From the NCBI RefSeq assembly GCF_001613245.1, contig NZ_BDBZ01000037.1, positions 153,670-217,669 of the forward strand: a stretch of 64,000 bases of DNA, written 5' to 3'. The translations under genes and the position numbers were made by a program. Below are positions 44,595 to 53,274 of this stretch, one piece after another. Numbering within the stretch: position 1 is the stretch's first letter; each line of letters begins with the position of its first letter. The notes below the pieces were generated by a model. The model was not told the DNA's origin. It ran no database searches and was given only the letters and a program-made list of their open reading frames with translations. This DNA comes from Nocardia speluncae NBRC 108251 (GTDB lineage Bacteria > Actinomycetota > Actinomycetes > Mycobacteriales > Mycobacteriaceae).

Positions 44595-45985
44595 CCGGAA
44601 ATCCTATCGGTGGCGAGAGCGGGCATTCCGAGCGCTACTCCGGTCGCTGGAGCGAAGAAGCTGGGCAGGTGGCAGCCGCCGCGGCAGGCGTCGGCGACTG
44701 CGCAACCGGTGCAGGTTGGCCTGGTGGCGACCGCTGCGTGCACGGCGTCGGTCAAGGCGGGCCATGCTCCGGCGAGGGGTTCGGTGTGCAGGGAACCGAA
44801 GTAGACGTTGGAGTGCGGACAGTTCCGCAATCGGCCGTCGTAGGAGACGCTGCCCCACACCATTCCCGATTCGCAGTGCCCGGATATCTGCGACAGCCGC
44901 AATCCGAGGGTTGGGTCGTCGGACCGTAACGGGGTGTCGGTATCGGAGGTGCACACCTTCTGCGCGCAGGGCCACGCCACCGTCATCCCGGGGCATTCGG
45001 TGGCAAGGAGGTGGTCGATGCGGGTGATCAGCGGCATGGTGACCGACACCGGAATGCCGTAGCGGTCGTCGTGGCGGCCGGTCGGGACGTAGCGCATGAC
45101 GCCGAACTCGCGCACCCCGAGCGCATGCACATCGCGGATGACGTCCAGCGCACCGTCGATGTTGCTTTTGACCAGTGTCATCTCCGCGACCACGGTGATG
45201 CCGGCGTCGATCAGCAGTCGCATCGCGTCGATCGCGCGGTCATAGGCGCGGGGATGGCCGGTCAGTTCGTTGTGGGTGTCGCGGTCGCCGTGGATCGAGA
45301 CGAGGACACAGCGCACGTTCGCTGCTGCCAGCCGCTTCGCCCGTTCGGCGGTGAGGAAGTGGCCGTTGGTGAACACCACCTGGTACAGGCCGCGGCGTCC
45401 ACCGTGTTCGAAGATCTCCATCGCATCGGGGTGCAGCAGTGTCTCACCGCCGCTGTAGCGGATGACGAAACAGCCCCGGTCTGCGCATTCGTCGAGGATC
45501 GAGCATGCCAGCTCGGTCGGAATATGCTTTTCCGGCAATGCTTTTACCGCGCGCCGGACCTCGGCGTCGCTCATGTCCGGGTCGATCTTCCACACGTTGT
45601 AGCAGAATCCGCACGCCCAGTTGCATACGGCGGTGAGCTCGATTTCCAGCCGCAGCGGGAAGTCCAGCTTCGTGTCGAACCGCTTGTCGACGCCCAGCAA
45701 CGATCCGCGGCCGTCGTCCTGGACGGCTGCTGGCTGCGGGGAGGTCAGGGTGGCGACCAGGTCGGCGGCGTCGGCGGCGACGCGTGAGGGGGCGGCGTTG
45801 TAGCGCTGCGCGATATCGCCGATGACGGTGTCGTCATCGGCGCCGGAGAACATCAGGGACACCATCGATTCGGCGACCGCGTTGCGGAGTCGATGGAAGG
45901 TGCCGGTGTGTGGGTCGAACAGCAGGCCGAGGTCGGCACGGTATCTCAGCTGCTGGGTCAGGGCCCGGGACAGGGTGGCGGGCAT
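44591..45985 (-). CDS. Radical SAM/SPASM peptide maturase with N-terminal PqqD-like domain
   Basis: A 464-aa protein. Residues ~13-80 look like a PqqD-type RiPP recognition element (LLFDPHTGTFHRLRNAVAES then TVIGDIAQRYNAAPSRVAAD). The radical SAM cluster CNWACGFCYN gives C121, C125 and C128, and FVIRYSGGETLLHPDAMEIF is the SAM-binding strand. A C-terminal SPASM region has CPHSN and CTGCAVADACRGGC for auxiliary clusters. It would modify a ribosomal peptide. The only candidate peptide gene is two genes upstream. Confidence 0.92.
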   Translation of the reverse strand: MPATLSRALTQQLRYRADLGLLFDPHTGTFHRLRNAVAESMVSLMFSGADDDTVIGDIAQRYNAAPSRVAADAADLVATLTSPQPAAVQDDGRGSLLGVDKRFDTKLDFPLRLEIELTAVCNWACGFCYNVWKIDPDMSDAEVRRAVKALPEKHIPTELACSILDECADRGCFVIRYSGGETLLHPDAMEIFEHGGRRGLYQVVFTNGHFLTAERAKRLAAANVRCVLVSIHGDRDTHNELTGHPRAYDRAIDAMRLLIDAGITVVAEMTLVKSNIDGALDVIRDVHALGVREFGVMRYVPTGRHDDRYGIPVSVTMPLITRIDHLLATECPGMTVAWPCAQKVCTSDTDTPLRSDDPTLGLRLSQISGHCESGMVWGSVSYDGRLRNCPHSNVYFGSLHTEPLAGAWPALTDAVHAAVATRPTCTGCAVADACRGGCHLPSFFAPATGVALGMPALATDRISG

Positions 45986-46009
45986 AGCGATGCTCCTCGC
46001 GTCGAGCGG

Positions 46010-47080
46010 TCAGGCGGGTGATAGCCGCGCGAACAACGTGGTGACGTCGTCGGCAACGCGCTCCGGCGGCACCTCATAGGTTTGGGCGAGCGTCTGCGTG
46101 ATCTGCTCGAGGTCGAGACCCTGATAGGCCAGCTGTACTGCCTCCGCGGCGGTGGTGTTGACCAGTTGTTCGCAGCGGTCGCGTTGCCAGTCGTGCAGCA
46201 ATTGCTTGCCCGGGTGATAGCGGTAGTGGCGCAGGATCCACTGCGGCGACCCGGTCGGGGCTTCGTCGATGGCCCGGTAGATCGCGCGGGCCTGGTCGAT
46301 GTGGTCAGCGACCGACGGTCGTTCCAGCAGTCGACCCGCGTAGTCGCGCACGGTGGGGTCGTCGATGCCGATATGCCAGCCGCGGAGCTGCTGGAAGTAG
46401 GTCGACACCATCACATCCGCGAGCCCGAAGTCTCCGACGAGGAACGGACCGCCCGAACGGCGCAACAATCCGGACACTACATCGCACAGCCACCGTGCCT
46501 GCTCCACCGCGCCGGGCCCAGGAATGCCGGGGGCGGTACGGAGCGAGCGTGCGTAGGACGCGCCCTCGCGCAGGTACGGCAGGTCGTGACTCGCCCAGGC
46601 GGAGATAGAGCGGACCAAGGCCCGTTGGCGTCGCGTGGTGCCCATGAGGCTGGGACCGGAGTCCGGTGCGATTTCATCGAGGTATTCGGCGATCGAGACC
46701 ACATCTCCGGCAACGGCTCCGGTCTCGGTGTCGGCCAGAATCGGGACCCGAGGCAGCAGCGACATCGCGGAGTCCTCCAGAATGCCTTCGACATCGGCTT
46801 CCGCGAGTTCGTCGGCATCACACGCGCAGCCGATACCGGCCTCGCGTTCGTCGGTCCCGTCGCCGGCGAACAGCACCCCGTCCGGACTTTCCCGGATCGG
46901 CCAATCCAGCTCCACGATCCTTTCGGCCACTGGAAGGCCCTTCTCGGCCACCGCGACTCGACCGCGCATCGACCATCCCGAAAAGTGGAGATCACCCACG
47001 TACAAGGTCAGCATTCGACCACCCCTTGTTGTTGCCGCCGGTCCCTGGCCGACCACACCGCGGCCGACCAGGGTTGTCAT
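46010..47080 (-). CDS. Glutathione S-transferase-like protein with C-terminal PqqD-like domain
   Basis: A 356-aa protein. Residues ~23-300 have a GST fold: LTLYVGDLHFSGWSMRGRVA, then RVPILADTETGA and SIAEYLDEI as the glutathione-site strand. The helical domain includes GPFLVGDFGLADVMVSTYFQ. The last ~55 residues (VQLAYQGLDLEQITQTLAQT, then YEVPPERVADDV) match PqqD/RRE domains. The ATG at 47080 lies 1 bp after the stop of the precursor gene; an ATG at 47014 would start right at the GST fold. It may bring a thiol chemistry to the peptide. Confidence 0.82.
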   Translation of the reverse strand: MTTLVGRGVVGQGPAATTRGGRMLTLYVGDLHFSGWSMRGRVAVAEKGLPVAERIVELDWPIRESPDGVLFAGDGTDEREAGIGCACDADELAEADVEGILEDSAMSLLPRVPILADTETGAVAGDVVSIAEYLDEIAPDSGPSLMGTTRRQRALVRSISAWASHDLPYLREGASYARSLRTAPGIPGPGAVEQARWLCDVVSGLLRRSGGPFLVGDFGLADVMVSTYFQQLRGWHIGIDDPTVRDYAGRLLERPSVADHIDQARAIYRAIDEAPTGSPQWILRHYRYHPGKQLLHDWQRDRCEQLVNTTAAEAVQLAYQGLDLEQITQTLAQTYEVPPERVADDVTTLFARLSPA

Positions 47081-47081
47081 C

Positions 47082-47174
47082 TCAGTCGCACTGGCGGCTG
47101 ATCATCGATTTCGTCTCCACCTTGGGGGCTTCGTACTCCCCACGCTCGGCCGTGGTGGTGGCGTGCTCCGACAT
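47082..47174 (-). CDS. Putative RiPP precursor peptide, 30 aa
   Basis: An ATG-to-TGA frame of 31 codons with a good ribosome site (GGAAGGGAAAA, spacing 3-4). It ends one base before the ATG of the GST-PqqD gene. The peptide has a polar N-terminus, Y14-E-A-P17, the YxxP type of leader motif bound by PqqD-like domains in lasso systems, then KVETKSMIS and the C-terminus RQCD, with one Cys (C29). Size and position fit a precursor whose core follows P17. Expression and processing are unproven. Confidence 0.72.
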   Translation of the reverse strand: MSEHATTTAERGEYEAPKVETKSMISRQCD

Positions 47175-47269
47175 GACTTTTCCCTTCCGTCGGTCTCCTG
47201 GACGGTGGCTGGAGTGCACGAATCCTGCTACTTCCGAACAGATTTTCGATCAGCCACGATTCGAGTGTC

Positions 47270-47414
47270 TGTCCACTGCGCTGTATGTGCTATCCCTGCT
47301 GCATCCCGAGTTTCTGGACACCCTGGACTGGAGTGGACATTTTCTGGACACAGGTAGTACGGCCGCTCGGGAAACCCGATGTCGCATTCGCCTTCGCTGG
47401 ACATAAGGTGGACA
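47270..47414. promoter_or_regulatory. TGGACA repeat array at the RiPP-regulator divergent promoter
   Basis: TGGACA occurs at 47315, 47334, 47345, 47398 and 47409, and TGGACT at 47324. The reverse copy TGTCCA is at 47270. Starts are 9, 10 and 11 bp apart in the first group and 11 bp apart in the last pair, so the copies fall on one helix face. The array lies between the precursor start (47174) and the divergent regulator start (47416), and fits a multi-site operator. Confidence 0.65.
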
Positions 47415-47415
47415 G

Positions 47416-48636
47416 ATGCTGGCGCCGCCCTCTATCGACCAGGTGAAGGACAGCTTGAGACGGGTGCGCCGCGGACTCGGATTGGCGCGGCCCACAGCAC
47501 TGCTCACCATCATCGACGAACCTGTGCAGGCATATCTGTGCCGCGACTCCGACACCGAGCCTGGCTCTGCCGAACACATCGAACATCTCGCCGCAATCCT
47601 GCGTCAGGCGATCGGTCAGCTCACCGAGAGCGAGCGGGTCTACGCCGAAGTGGATTTCAACGTTCGACCTGACCACAGTTACCCGACGCTCACCGACAGG
47701 CAAGAGTCCCTGGCCCAGCACCTCAAGTGCGCGGTCAAGACCGTGCGCCGCCGTTCCGACCAAGCCCTCGACACCCTGGCTTATCTCCTGGTAACGATCT
47801 CGTCGGCTCCTGACGGGGCACAGACGCAGGCCATCGACCGCAGCCCGAGCCACCACGGCCGGGCCAGCAAACAGGATCCCTACGATGCTGTGCGCCGGTT
47901 CTGGGGCCTGCGTCCTAGCGGTGGCGTCGACATTGTCTGCTCCGAAATCCCCGTGGACGAACGTCCAGAGTATGCGTCACCACAGGATCGGAACTACCTG
48001 CGGTATGCCAAGTTCGCTGACTTGGACACATTGATCTTCGTCCGCACCCAACTGGCGCAACTCGCTCCCACCGCGGTTGTGCGCGACTTCGCGCCCTCGG
48101 AGTACTTCGATACCCAGGTCGAGGTTCTCGTGGTGATCGGCGGCCCACCGTGGAACGCCAAATACCGGGAGTTCCTCCCTCAGTTACCCTTCTACTTTGA
48201 TGCGAATCCGCTCGGTGAGGACGACCCGCTCGTCGTACCCGAACTGGACAACCTCTGTATGGCTCCACGGTGGACACCCGGTGGCGAGCTGATCGAAGAC
48301 CTCGCCGTGCTCACCCGGCTCACCGTGCAGGGAACCACCGCGCTACTGCTGGGCGGGTGCCTCACCCTCGGGGTCCTCGGCGCGGCCCGCGCACTACTCG
48401 ATCCACGACGAGGACCCACCAATGTCGAATACCTCTCCGACCACGTCGGTCAGGATGACTTCGTCGTGGTCACCGAAGCCCGTCGCGTCGGCGGCATCAC
48501 CGACGTCGCCGACCTCACCGTCATGGAGCCCCTGCTGCTCATGTCCCGCCCCCACGGCGCGAACTGGGGAGTCGTGATCGACAACACCAAACGCTTCACC
48601 TGCCATCACCGCTGCTCCCCCGGGCAAACGGCGTGA
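47416..48636 (+). CDS. Unknown protein with central HTH, probable regulator
   Basis: A 406-aa protein not assigned to a family. The first ~130 residues include LTDRQESLAQHLKCAVKTVR then RRSDQALDTLAYLL, which looks like an HTH. The later part has alternating strands and a nucleotide- or ligand-fold feel (VEVLVVIGGPPWNAKYREFL; LLGGCLTLGVLGAARALL). AAGGTGG precedes the ATG. Its position, divergent from the RiPP operon across a repeat array, suggests a pathway-specific regulator. Confidence 0.6.
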   Translation: MLAPPSIDQVKDSLRRVRRGLGLARPTALLTIIDEPVQAYLCRDSDTEPGSAEHIEHLAAILRQAIGQLTESERVYAEVDFNVRPDHSYPTLTDRQESLAQHLKCAVKTVRRRSDQALDTLAYLLVTISSAPDGAQTQAIDRSPSHHGRASKQDPYDAVRRFWGLRPSGGVDIVCSEIPVDERPEYASPQDRNYLRYAKFADLDTLIFVRTQLAQLAPTAVVRDFAPSEYFDTQVEVLVVIGGPPWNAKYREFLPQLPFYFDANPLGEDDPLVVPELDNLCMAPRWTPGGELIEDLAVLTRLTVQGTTALLLGGCLTLGVLGAARALLDPRRGPTNVEYLSDHVGQDDFVVVTEARRVGGITDVADLTVMEPLLLMSRPHGANWGVVIDNTKRFTCHHRCSPGQTA

Positions 48637-49367
48637 CGAATCTGGACGACATCGCCACCTATGTCGTGAATCTGCCACGGCGGAAAGACCGCCGAGCATG
48701 GATCAGCGCCCGGCTACCTTCGGCAATGACGGTCACCTACACCTCGGACCTCGACGTGGTCATCGACGGCCGGCAACTCGCCACCAGCGACCTCCAGGCG
48801 CTTGGAATCAAGCTGTTCGACTGGCAAATCGACTCCGACAACCCGTGGTGGAATCGACCGCTCAAATACGGCGAAATAGGCTGCACTCTCGCTCATCTCG
48901 CATGCTGGAACCACGCCGAGAAGCACAGCGCAGCCCCGTACACTCTGATCCTCGAAGACGACGCGACCCTCCCACCGGAATTCGCACCACGCCTTCTCCA
49001 GACCCTGAACCTGATCGACGAAGTCGATATCGCATTCGACATGCTGTACCTCGGGCGCGACCTGCTCCGGCCGGACACCCCTACGCCGGTTCCCGGGATC
49101 GTCCACCCCGGCTACAGCCACTGCAGCTACGCCTATCTGCTCACTCGCAGTGGCCTGCGTACCGCACTGTCCACCGAACTCACCGAGGCCATCGTGCCGG
49201 TCGACGAGTTCCTTCCCGCCCTCTACACACCACATCCACGACCCGATGTGCGGGCACGGTTCGCACCGCGACTCACCGCGCTAGCGTTCGATCCGCCGCT
49301 GGTCACACAACGACCGAAGGACGACGCCGGCAGCGACACCGAGAATTCCGACTTCATTCGGTGGTGA
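48633..49367 (+). CDS. Glycosyltransferase family 25-like protein
   Basis: A 244-aa protein. ATYVVNLPRRKDRRAWISAR is the GT25 start, and KYGEIGCTLAHLACWNHAEK with YTLILEDDATLPPEF (the EDD metal motif) are diagnostic. It would transfer a sugar from a nucleotide donor. The GTG overlaps the stop of the putative regulator (GTGA), an unusual pairing that suggests common function. Confidence 0.87.
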   Translation: MTNLDDIATYVVNLPRRKDRRAWISARLPSAMTVTYTSDLDVVIDGRQLATSDLQALGIKLFDWQIDSDNPWWNRPLKYGEIGCTLAHLACWNHAEKHSAAPYTLILEDDATLPPEFAPRLLQTLNLIDEVDIAFDMLYLGRDLLRPDTPTPVPGIVHPGYSHCSYAYLLTRSGLRTALSTELTEAIVPVDEFLPALYTPHPRPDVRARFAPRLTALAFDPPLVTQRPKDDAGSDTENSDFIRW

Positions 49368-49380
49368 TGCGCGGCTTCGA

Positions 49381-50043
49381 TCACCGCATCGGTCGCGGTG
49401 CCGTCCAGTGTTCGATCAGCGCCGAAAGACGTTTACCGGGCCACTCGCCGATCGGCGTGTGAACATTGACGCCGGTGACGACGTGCTCACTCGGCACGTT
49501 CTTGGTCACGACCGCGCCGGCCGCGACGTAGCTGCGAGGCCCGATCCGGACGCCGCCGACCACTCGTGCACCAAACCCGACCACCGAATCCGCCTCGACC
49601 ACGGGCGGTTCTTCATCCACTCCCCACCAACCCAGATGCGGACTCGTGTACTCGTGGACCAGCTCGCCCATCACGGTCGCGCGGTCACCGATCACCGTCG
49701 CATCGCAAACGAACCCAGCGACACACGCGTCCGCGCCGATCGTGACGCGATCACAGATGTAGGCGCCGTGGACGACCCGGGTCCGGTCGCCGATCACACA
49801 CCCGTACCCGATCCGTGCCCGGTCTTCTACCACGCACTCCATGCCAAGAGCTGTGCCTTCCTGGATGATGACCTGGTTGAACAGCAGACTCCGATCTCCG
49901 ATCACGACAGGAGTACCCGCCGACCATCGCCCACGTTGAGCTTCCCGCAGACGCGTTTCCTTCGGGCATCCCAGAACGCAGTGCTCGCCGATGATCACAT
50001 CATCACCGAGCCGAATCGGCCCGTGCAGGTCCCTGGGAGTCAC
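49381..50043 (-). CDS. Hexapeptide-repeat acyltransferase
   Basis: A 220-aa left-handed beta-helix protein. Repeats run from IRLGDDVIIGEHCVLG through VVIGDRSLLFNQVIIQEGTA to VIGDRATVMGELVHEY, and the C-terminal GPRSYVAAGAVVTKNVPSEH is typical of sugar acetyltransferases. Last gene of a four-gene operon; its start overlaps the hydrolase stop. Confidence 0.87.
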   Translation of the reverse strand: MTPRDLHGPIRLGDDVIIGEHCVLGCPKETRLREAQRGRWSAGTPVVIGDRSLLFNQVIIQEGTALGMECVVEDRARIGYGCVIGDRTRVVHGAYICDRVTIGADACVAGFVCDATVIGDRATVMGELVHEYTSPHLGWWGVDEEPPVVEADSVVGFGARVVGGVRIGPRSYVAAGAVVTKNVPSEHVVTGVNVHTPIGEWPGKRLSALIEHWTAPRPMR

Positions 50044-50834
50044 GAGGCGGGCGCGACCTGGCCGACCAGCCAGTCAACCGTCTCCGAGATCGCCTGATCT
50101 TCGCGCTCCCGCGAGTCGAAGCCGTGATCCGAACCAGCGATGGTACGCAGCGCCGTATTCGGCCTCGACATCGCGGCCCGAGCGGAAATCTCGTAGGAGA
50201 CCGCGGTGTCACGGTCTCCATGGACGATCAGCGACGGCACGGTGCTGTCGAGGAATCGTGCCAGTGGGTCGTAGTGGGCGAACTCGCTGAACAACACGCG
50301 GCCGAGTTCGAATTCCCCGTCGACCACCAGGACTCCGGTGTCGTGCAATAGTTTGCGCTGCGACGCGCCGAAGTTCTCTTCACCCCACGCCAAATCCGGC
50401 TCCAGGAACGTATGCCGCAGGTCGAGGACAGGATTCCACAGCACCAACCGATCAAGCCCATCAGCAAGCCACGGCAGCGACAGCACCGTGGACACGGCCC
50501 CGAAACTAGCCGCCACAATCGAAAACCGGCCCGGAAACCGCCCCTGGAGGAACTGCACCGCAGCCTCCAGATCCAGGCACTCGCCAGCAATGGTCACTCC
50601 GCGTTGCGTCCCACCGCTGTTTCCATGCCCCCGGAACGAGAACCGCACGACATCAAATCCCACAGCGGTCAGTCGCTCGGCCAAGCGGACGAACATCCCA
50701 CCGCCCTCGTCCATATCCACAGTGATCCCGTGCACCAGCAGCACGACCCCCTTGGCCGGAACGGATGCCATATGGACCGCTGCGTCGAGCCGCACACCGT
50801 CCACTGATCCCAATGTGACGCTCTCAACCGGCAA
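50040..50834 (-). CDS. Alpha/beta hydrolase
   Basis: A 264-aa serine hydrolase. VLLVHGITVDMDEGG is the oxyanion strand, VRFSFRGHGNSGG is conserved and the nucleophile elbow is AASFGA. The acid lies in VHGDRDTAVS and the His in AGSDHGFD. It starts with TTG at 50834 behind GGAGGAAACC. An esterase or acyl hydrolase role in the operon is likely, but the substrate is unknown. Confidence 0.88.
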   Translation of the reverse strand: MPVESVTLGSVDGVRLDAAVHMASVPAKGVVLLVHGITVDMDEGGGMFVRLAERLTAVGFDVVRFSFRGHGNSGGTQRGVTIAGECLDLEAAVQFLQGRFPGRFSIVAASFGAVSTVLSLPWLADGLDRLVLWNPVLDLRHTFLEPDLAWGEENFGASQRKLLHDTGVLVVDGEFELGRVLFSEFAHYDPLARFLDSTVPSLIVHGDRDTAVSYEISARAAMSRPNTALRTIAGSDHGFDSREREDQAISETVDWLVGQVAPAS

Positions 50835-50846
50835 GGTTTCCTCCGC

Positions 50847-51596
50847 TCAATCCCCAGGCTCGGACCACAGTGCGTCCATCGTCTCGTGCGATACGGGCCG
50901 CGACAATTCATCCTCCGCCGCGAACGCCATGTTCACAATCGTGCGGCGGCCCCGCCGAATCGGGTGCACCCGATGCAGCGTCGTACTCGCCCGCATGAGA
51001 TACACCTGTCCCGGACCGGCCTCCAGCCGGTGGATCGCGCGATCACGAAGTACCTGCTCGATGCCCGGCTGCTGCTTATCCCACACCGTGCCCGGGACAC
51101 ACTCGACGAATCCGCCGTCAACGGTGTCCGGGCATTCGGCCACCCACACCAGCGCGAAACTGTAATCGTCCCAATGCCATCCATGCGTGTCACCCACCCG
51201 GTCCAGCTGGGTAACCACGAACTGTTCGGGCTCATACGGGCATGAATACACAGCTTGACCGGCCACGGCAGCCACAACCTCGGCGACCTCGGGTGATGCA
51301 TACGTCTCCCGGATCACAACTCCGCTCTCCGCGATCTGCGCCCGCCTCACGTTCCTCATCCGGCGAGGCGTGAAACCTGTCTCGGCGAAAGCCAAGTCCC
51401 GACGGACGCCCAACTGCTCCGCCAACCAGATGGCCTCAGCCGCAATCGCATACCGAACTGACGCGGGAAAGAGCCAGGACACCACCGCGGCACCGTGCCG
51501 CTCCAGGTCGTCATGCGCGGCGGCGATCCGCTGCGCATGTTCGACTTCGTACCTCGTGTTCACACCACCGGTCATAGCGGACCGCGCTGCGCTCAC
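50847..51596 (-). CDS. Fe(II)/2-oxoglutarate oxygenase, BesD/HalD-like but with hydroxylase Asp
   Basis: A 249-aa protein. GFTPRRMRNVRRAQIAESG, CPYEPEQFVVTQLDRVGDTH and WDDYSFALVWVAECP resemble the BesD/HalD amino acid halogenase family and its hydroxylase relatives. The metal motif is H141-W-D143 with the distal His in TLHRVHP and the 2-oxoglutarate Arg in GRRTIVNM. Halogenases of this group have Gly in place of D143, so this should be a hydroxylase. The GTG overlaps the kinase stop. Confidence 0.8.
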   Translation of the reverse strand: MSAARSAMTGGVNTRYEVEHAQRIAAAHDDLERHGAAVVSWLFPASVRYAIAAEAIWLAEQLGVRRDLAFAETGFTPRRMRNVRRAQIAESGVVIRETYASPEVAEVVAAVAGQAVYSCPYEPEQFVVTQLDRVGDTHGWHWDDYSFALVWVAECPDTVDGGFVECVPGTVWDKQQPGIEQVLRDRAIHRLEAGPGQVYLMRASTTLHRVHPIRRGRRTIVNMAFAAEDELSRPVSHETMDALWSEPGD

Positions 51597-52531
51597 TTCC
51601 ACCCGACCCGCCGCTGCAACCACGCAACCGTTGCGCGACCTGACTCGGCGCGGTGCCGACGCAGAGCCACCGACTGCGACCCTCCAGGCCGACGGCTCTC
51701 TCGGATCCAGTACCCCGCCAGCGCGCACACCAGCGCAGAGATCGCATCAGGATCGACGCCCCGGGTGAGGGCGTGCGAGCCCAGGATCGGTTCGGGATCG
51801 ACCCCATGCAGGGCGAAGGCGGTCGCCAGGAACACCAGATCCACCCACGCCGCACCCACGGATGGCCAGGACCAGTCCACGATCATCACCGTGCCATCGG
51901 GGCGCACCAGCATGTTGTCGGCGCGAAGATCGGTATGCAGCAACGTCTGCCCGACCGTGGCACGCTCCCACCCGGATTCGAGAACAGCGAGCCGATCCAC
52001 GTTCCGGGCCGACCACTCGTCCAAGTTACCGGCCAGCTCGCCGCCGGCCAGCTTCCGCCAACCTGATAAGTCCGATCCGAGATCATCGGCCAGGGTCGGT
52101 ACGTCCGGTAGTGGGTTCGGTGTCAGCATCCGTGCCATGTCCTCGACCACGGCGAGCACCGCCGCCAATTCCGTAGGCTGGTCGAAACGGGGATGGCGAC
52201 CGGTGACGTCGTCGAATACCAGGACTCGCCACCCGTCGATTTCCAGCATGAACCTCACCGCTGGTGCCGGGATCTCTGCTGGGAGCTGAGTCGCGGTGTC
52301 GCCTTCGATCCGGTACCGGTGGGCGAAACGGTCTCTGATGGGGATTGCTTTGGCAAACACCGTGCGACCGTCCACCATCGCTAGCCGGGATGCCATTCCG
52401 CGGCTGAATCCGCCCGGTTGGGTCGATCCCGAACGCACTCCCGCGCCCAAGCGACTCTCGATCTCGCCTCGCACCGAGATGGGCAGCTCGCTCCACGCGA
52501 TCCGGGACACCGGGATTTCGATCTCGGTCAT
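51593..52531 (-). CDS. Aminoglycoside-phosphotransferase-like kinase
   Basis: A 312-aa APH-fold protein. LLHTDLRADNMLV is the catalytic loop and VMIVDWSWPSVGAAWVDLV the metal-binding DxD-like region; VFAKAIPI holds the nucleotide lysine. It would phosphorylate a small hydroxylated or amino compound. First gene of the coupled kinase-oxygenase-hydrolase-acyltransferase operon. It could be a resistance or a biosynthetic kinase. Confidence 0.88.
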   Translation of the reverse strand: MTEIEIPVSRIAWSELPISVRGEIESRLGAGVRSGSTQPGGFSRGMASRLAMVDGRTVFAKAIPIRDRFAHRYRIEGDTATQLPAEIPAPAVRFMLEIDGWRVLVFDDVTGRHPRFDQPTELAAVLAVVEDMARMLTPNPLPDVPTLADDLGSDLSGWRKLAGGELAGNLDEWSARNVDRLAVLESGWERATVGQTLLHTDLRADNMLVRPDGTVMIVDWSWPSVGAAWVDLVFLATAFALHGVDPEPILGSHALTRGVDPDAISALVCALAGYWIRESRRPGGSQSVALRRHRAESGRATVAWLQRRVGWK

Positions 52532-52719
52532 CGGACAATAGTGCCGCGCGAACAGCGGCCTTCACCAGCTAATTTCCCGCTCGGCAGCCCGTCCGGGATG
52601 ATCGTCGTCCCGGGCGATAGCGGGTCATAGTAGCCCTGACCGAGTAGGAGGCCGTCATGGTCGTAAGCGACGGTACCGAATCTGGAGGTGCCCACCGAGG
52701 TCAGCCAACAGGCGGCCGA

Positions 52720-53274
52720 TCAGGACAGATCAGAACCCAACATCGAATACATGATCATGTCCCGACGCTCCTCGCCGACCAGCTGCCAACTGCGGAGCAG
52801 GCCCTCACACTGGAAACCCACACGCTCAGCCGTCCGCTGGGATGCGGCATTCCAGGGCTCGACATATAGGTGAAGGCGGCGGATCTCCAGGTCAGTAAGG
52901 GCCCAGGCAGTGACCGCTCGAAGCGCTTCCGCAGCGACCCGCTGACCACGAGCGGACTTGACCACCCAGTAGCCCAGCATCGCACGCCCCTCGTCCAGGT
53001 CCCGCAACCACAGACCGACCGACCCGAGCGGCCGACCGTCCTCAACCCGCACGATGACGAACGGATACCCACTGCCGGTCGATACACGCTCCCACTGCCG
53101 ACGCACGAAGGCTTCGCCTGCTTCTCGCGAGTACACCGCCGGAACGGTCGTGATCAACGGGATGTGATCGTCGCTCGACGCCTCTCGAACCAGAGGCAGG
53201 TCGCTGATCTCCCAGGAGCGGAGCACAAATCTGTCGTTTGCAGTCAAACGCGGGATATCCAACGGGGCAACCAT
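52720..53274 (-). CDS. GNAT N-acetyltransferase (RimJ-like)
   Basis: A 184-aa protein of the acetyltransf_3 type. FVLRSWEISDLPLVREASSD opens it, AMLGYWVVKSARGQRVAAEA is the acetyl-CoA loop, and LHLYVEPWNAASQRTAERVG followed by FQCEGLLRSW is diagnostic. Substrate unknown. It stands alone, 188 bp from the kinase gene. Confidence 0.87.
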   Translation of the reverse strand: MVAPLDIPRLTANDRFVLRSWEISDLPLVREASSDDHIPLITTVPAVYSREAGEAFVRRQWERVSTGSGYPFVIVRVEDGRPLGSVGLWLRDLDEGRAMLGYWVVKSARGQRVAAEALRAVTAWALTDLEIRRLHLYVEPWNAASQRTAERVGFQCEGLLRSWQLVGEERRDMIMYSMLGSDLS

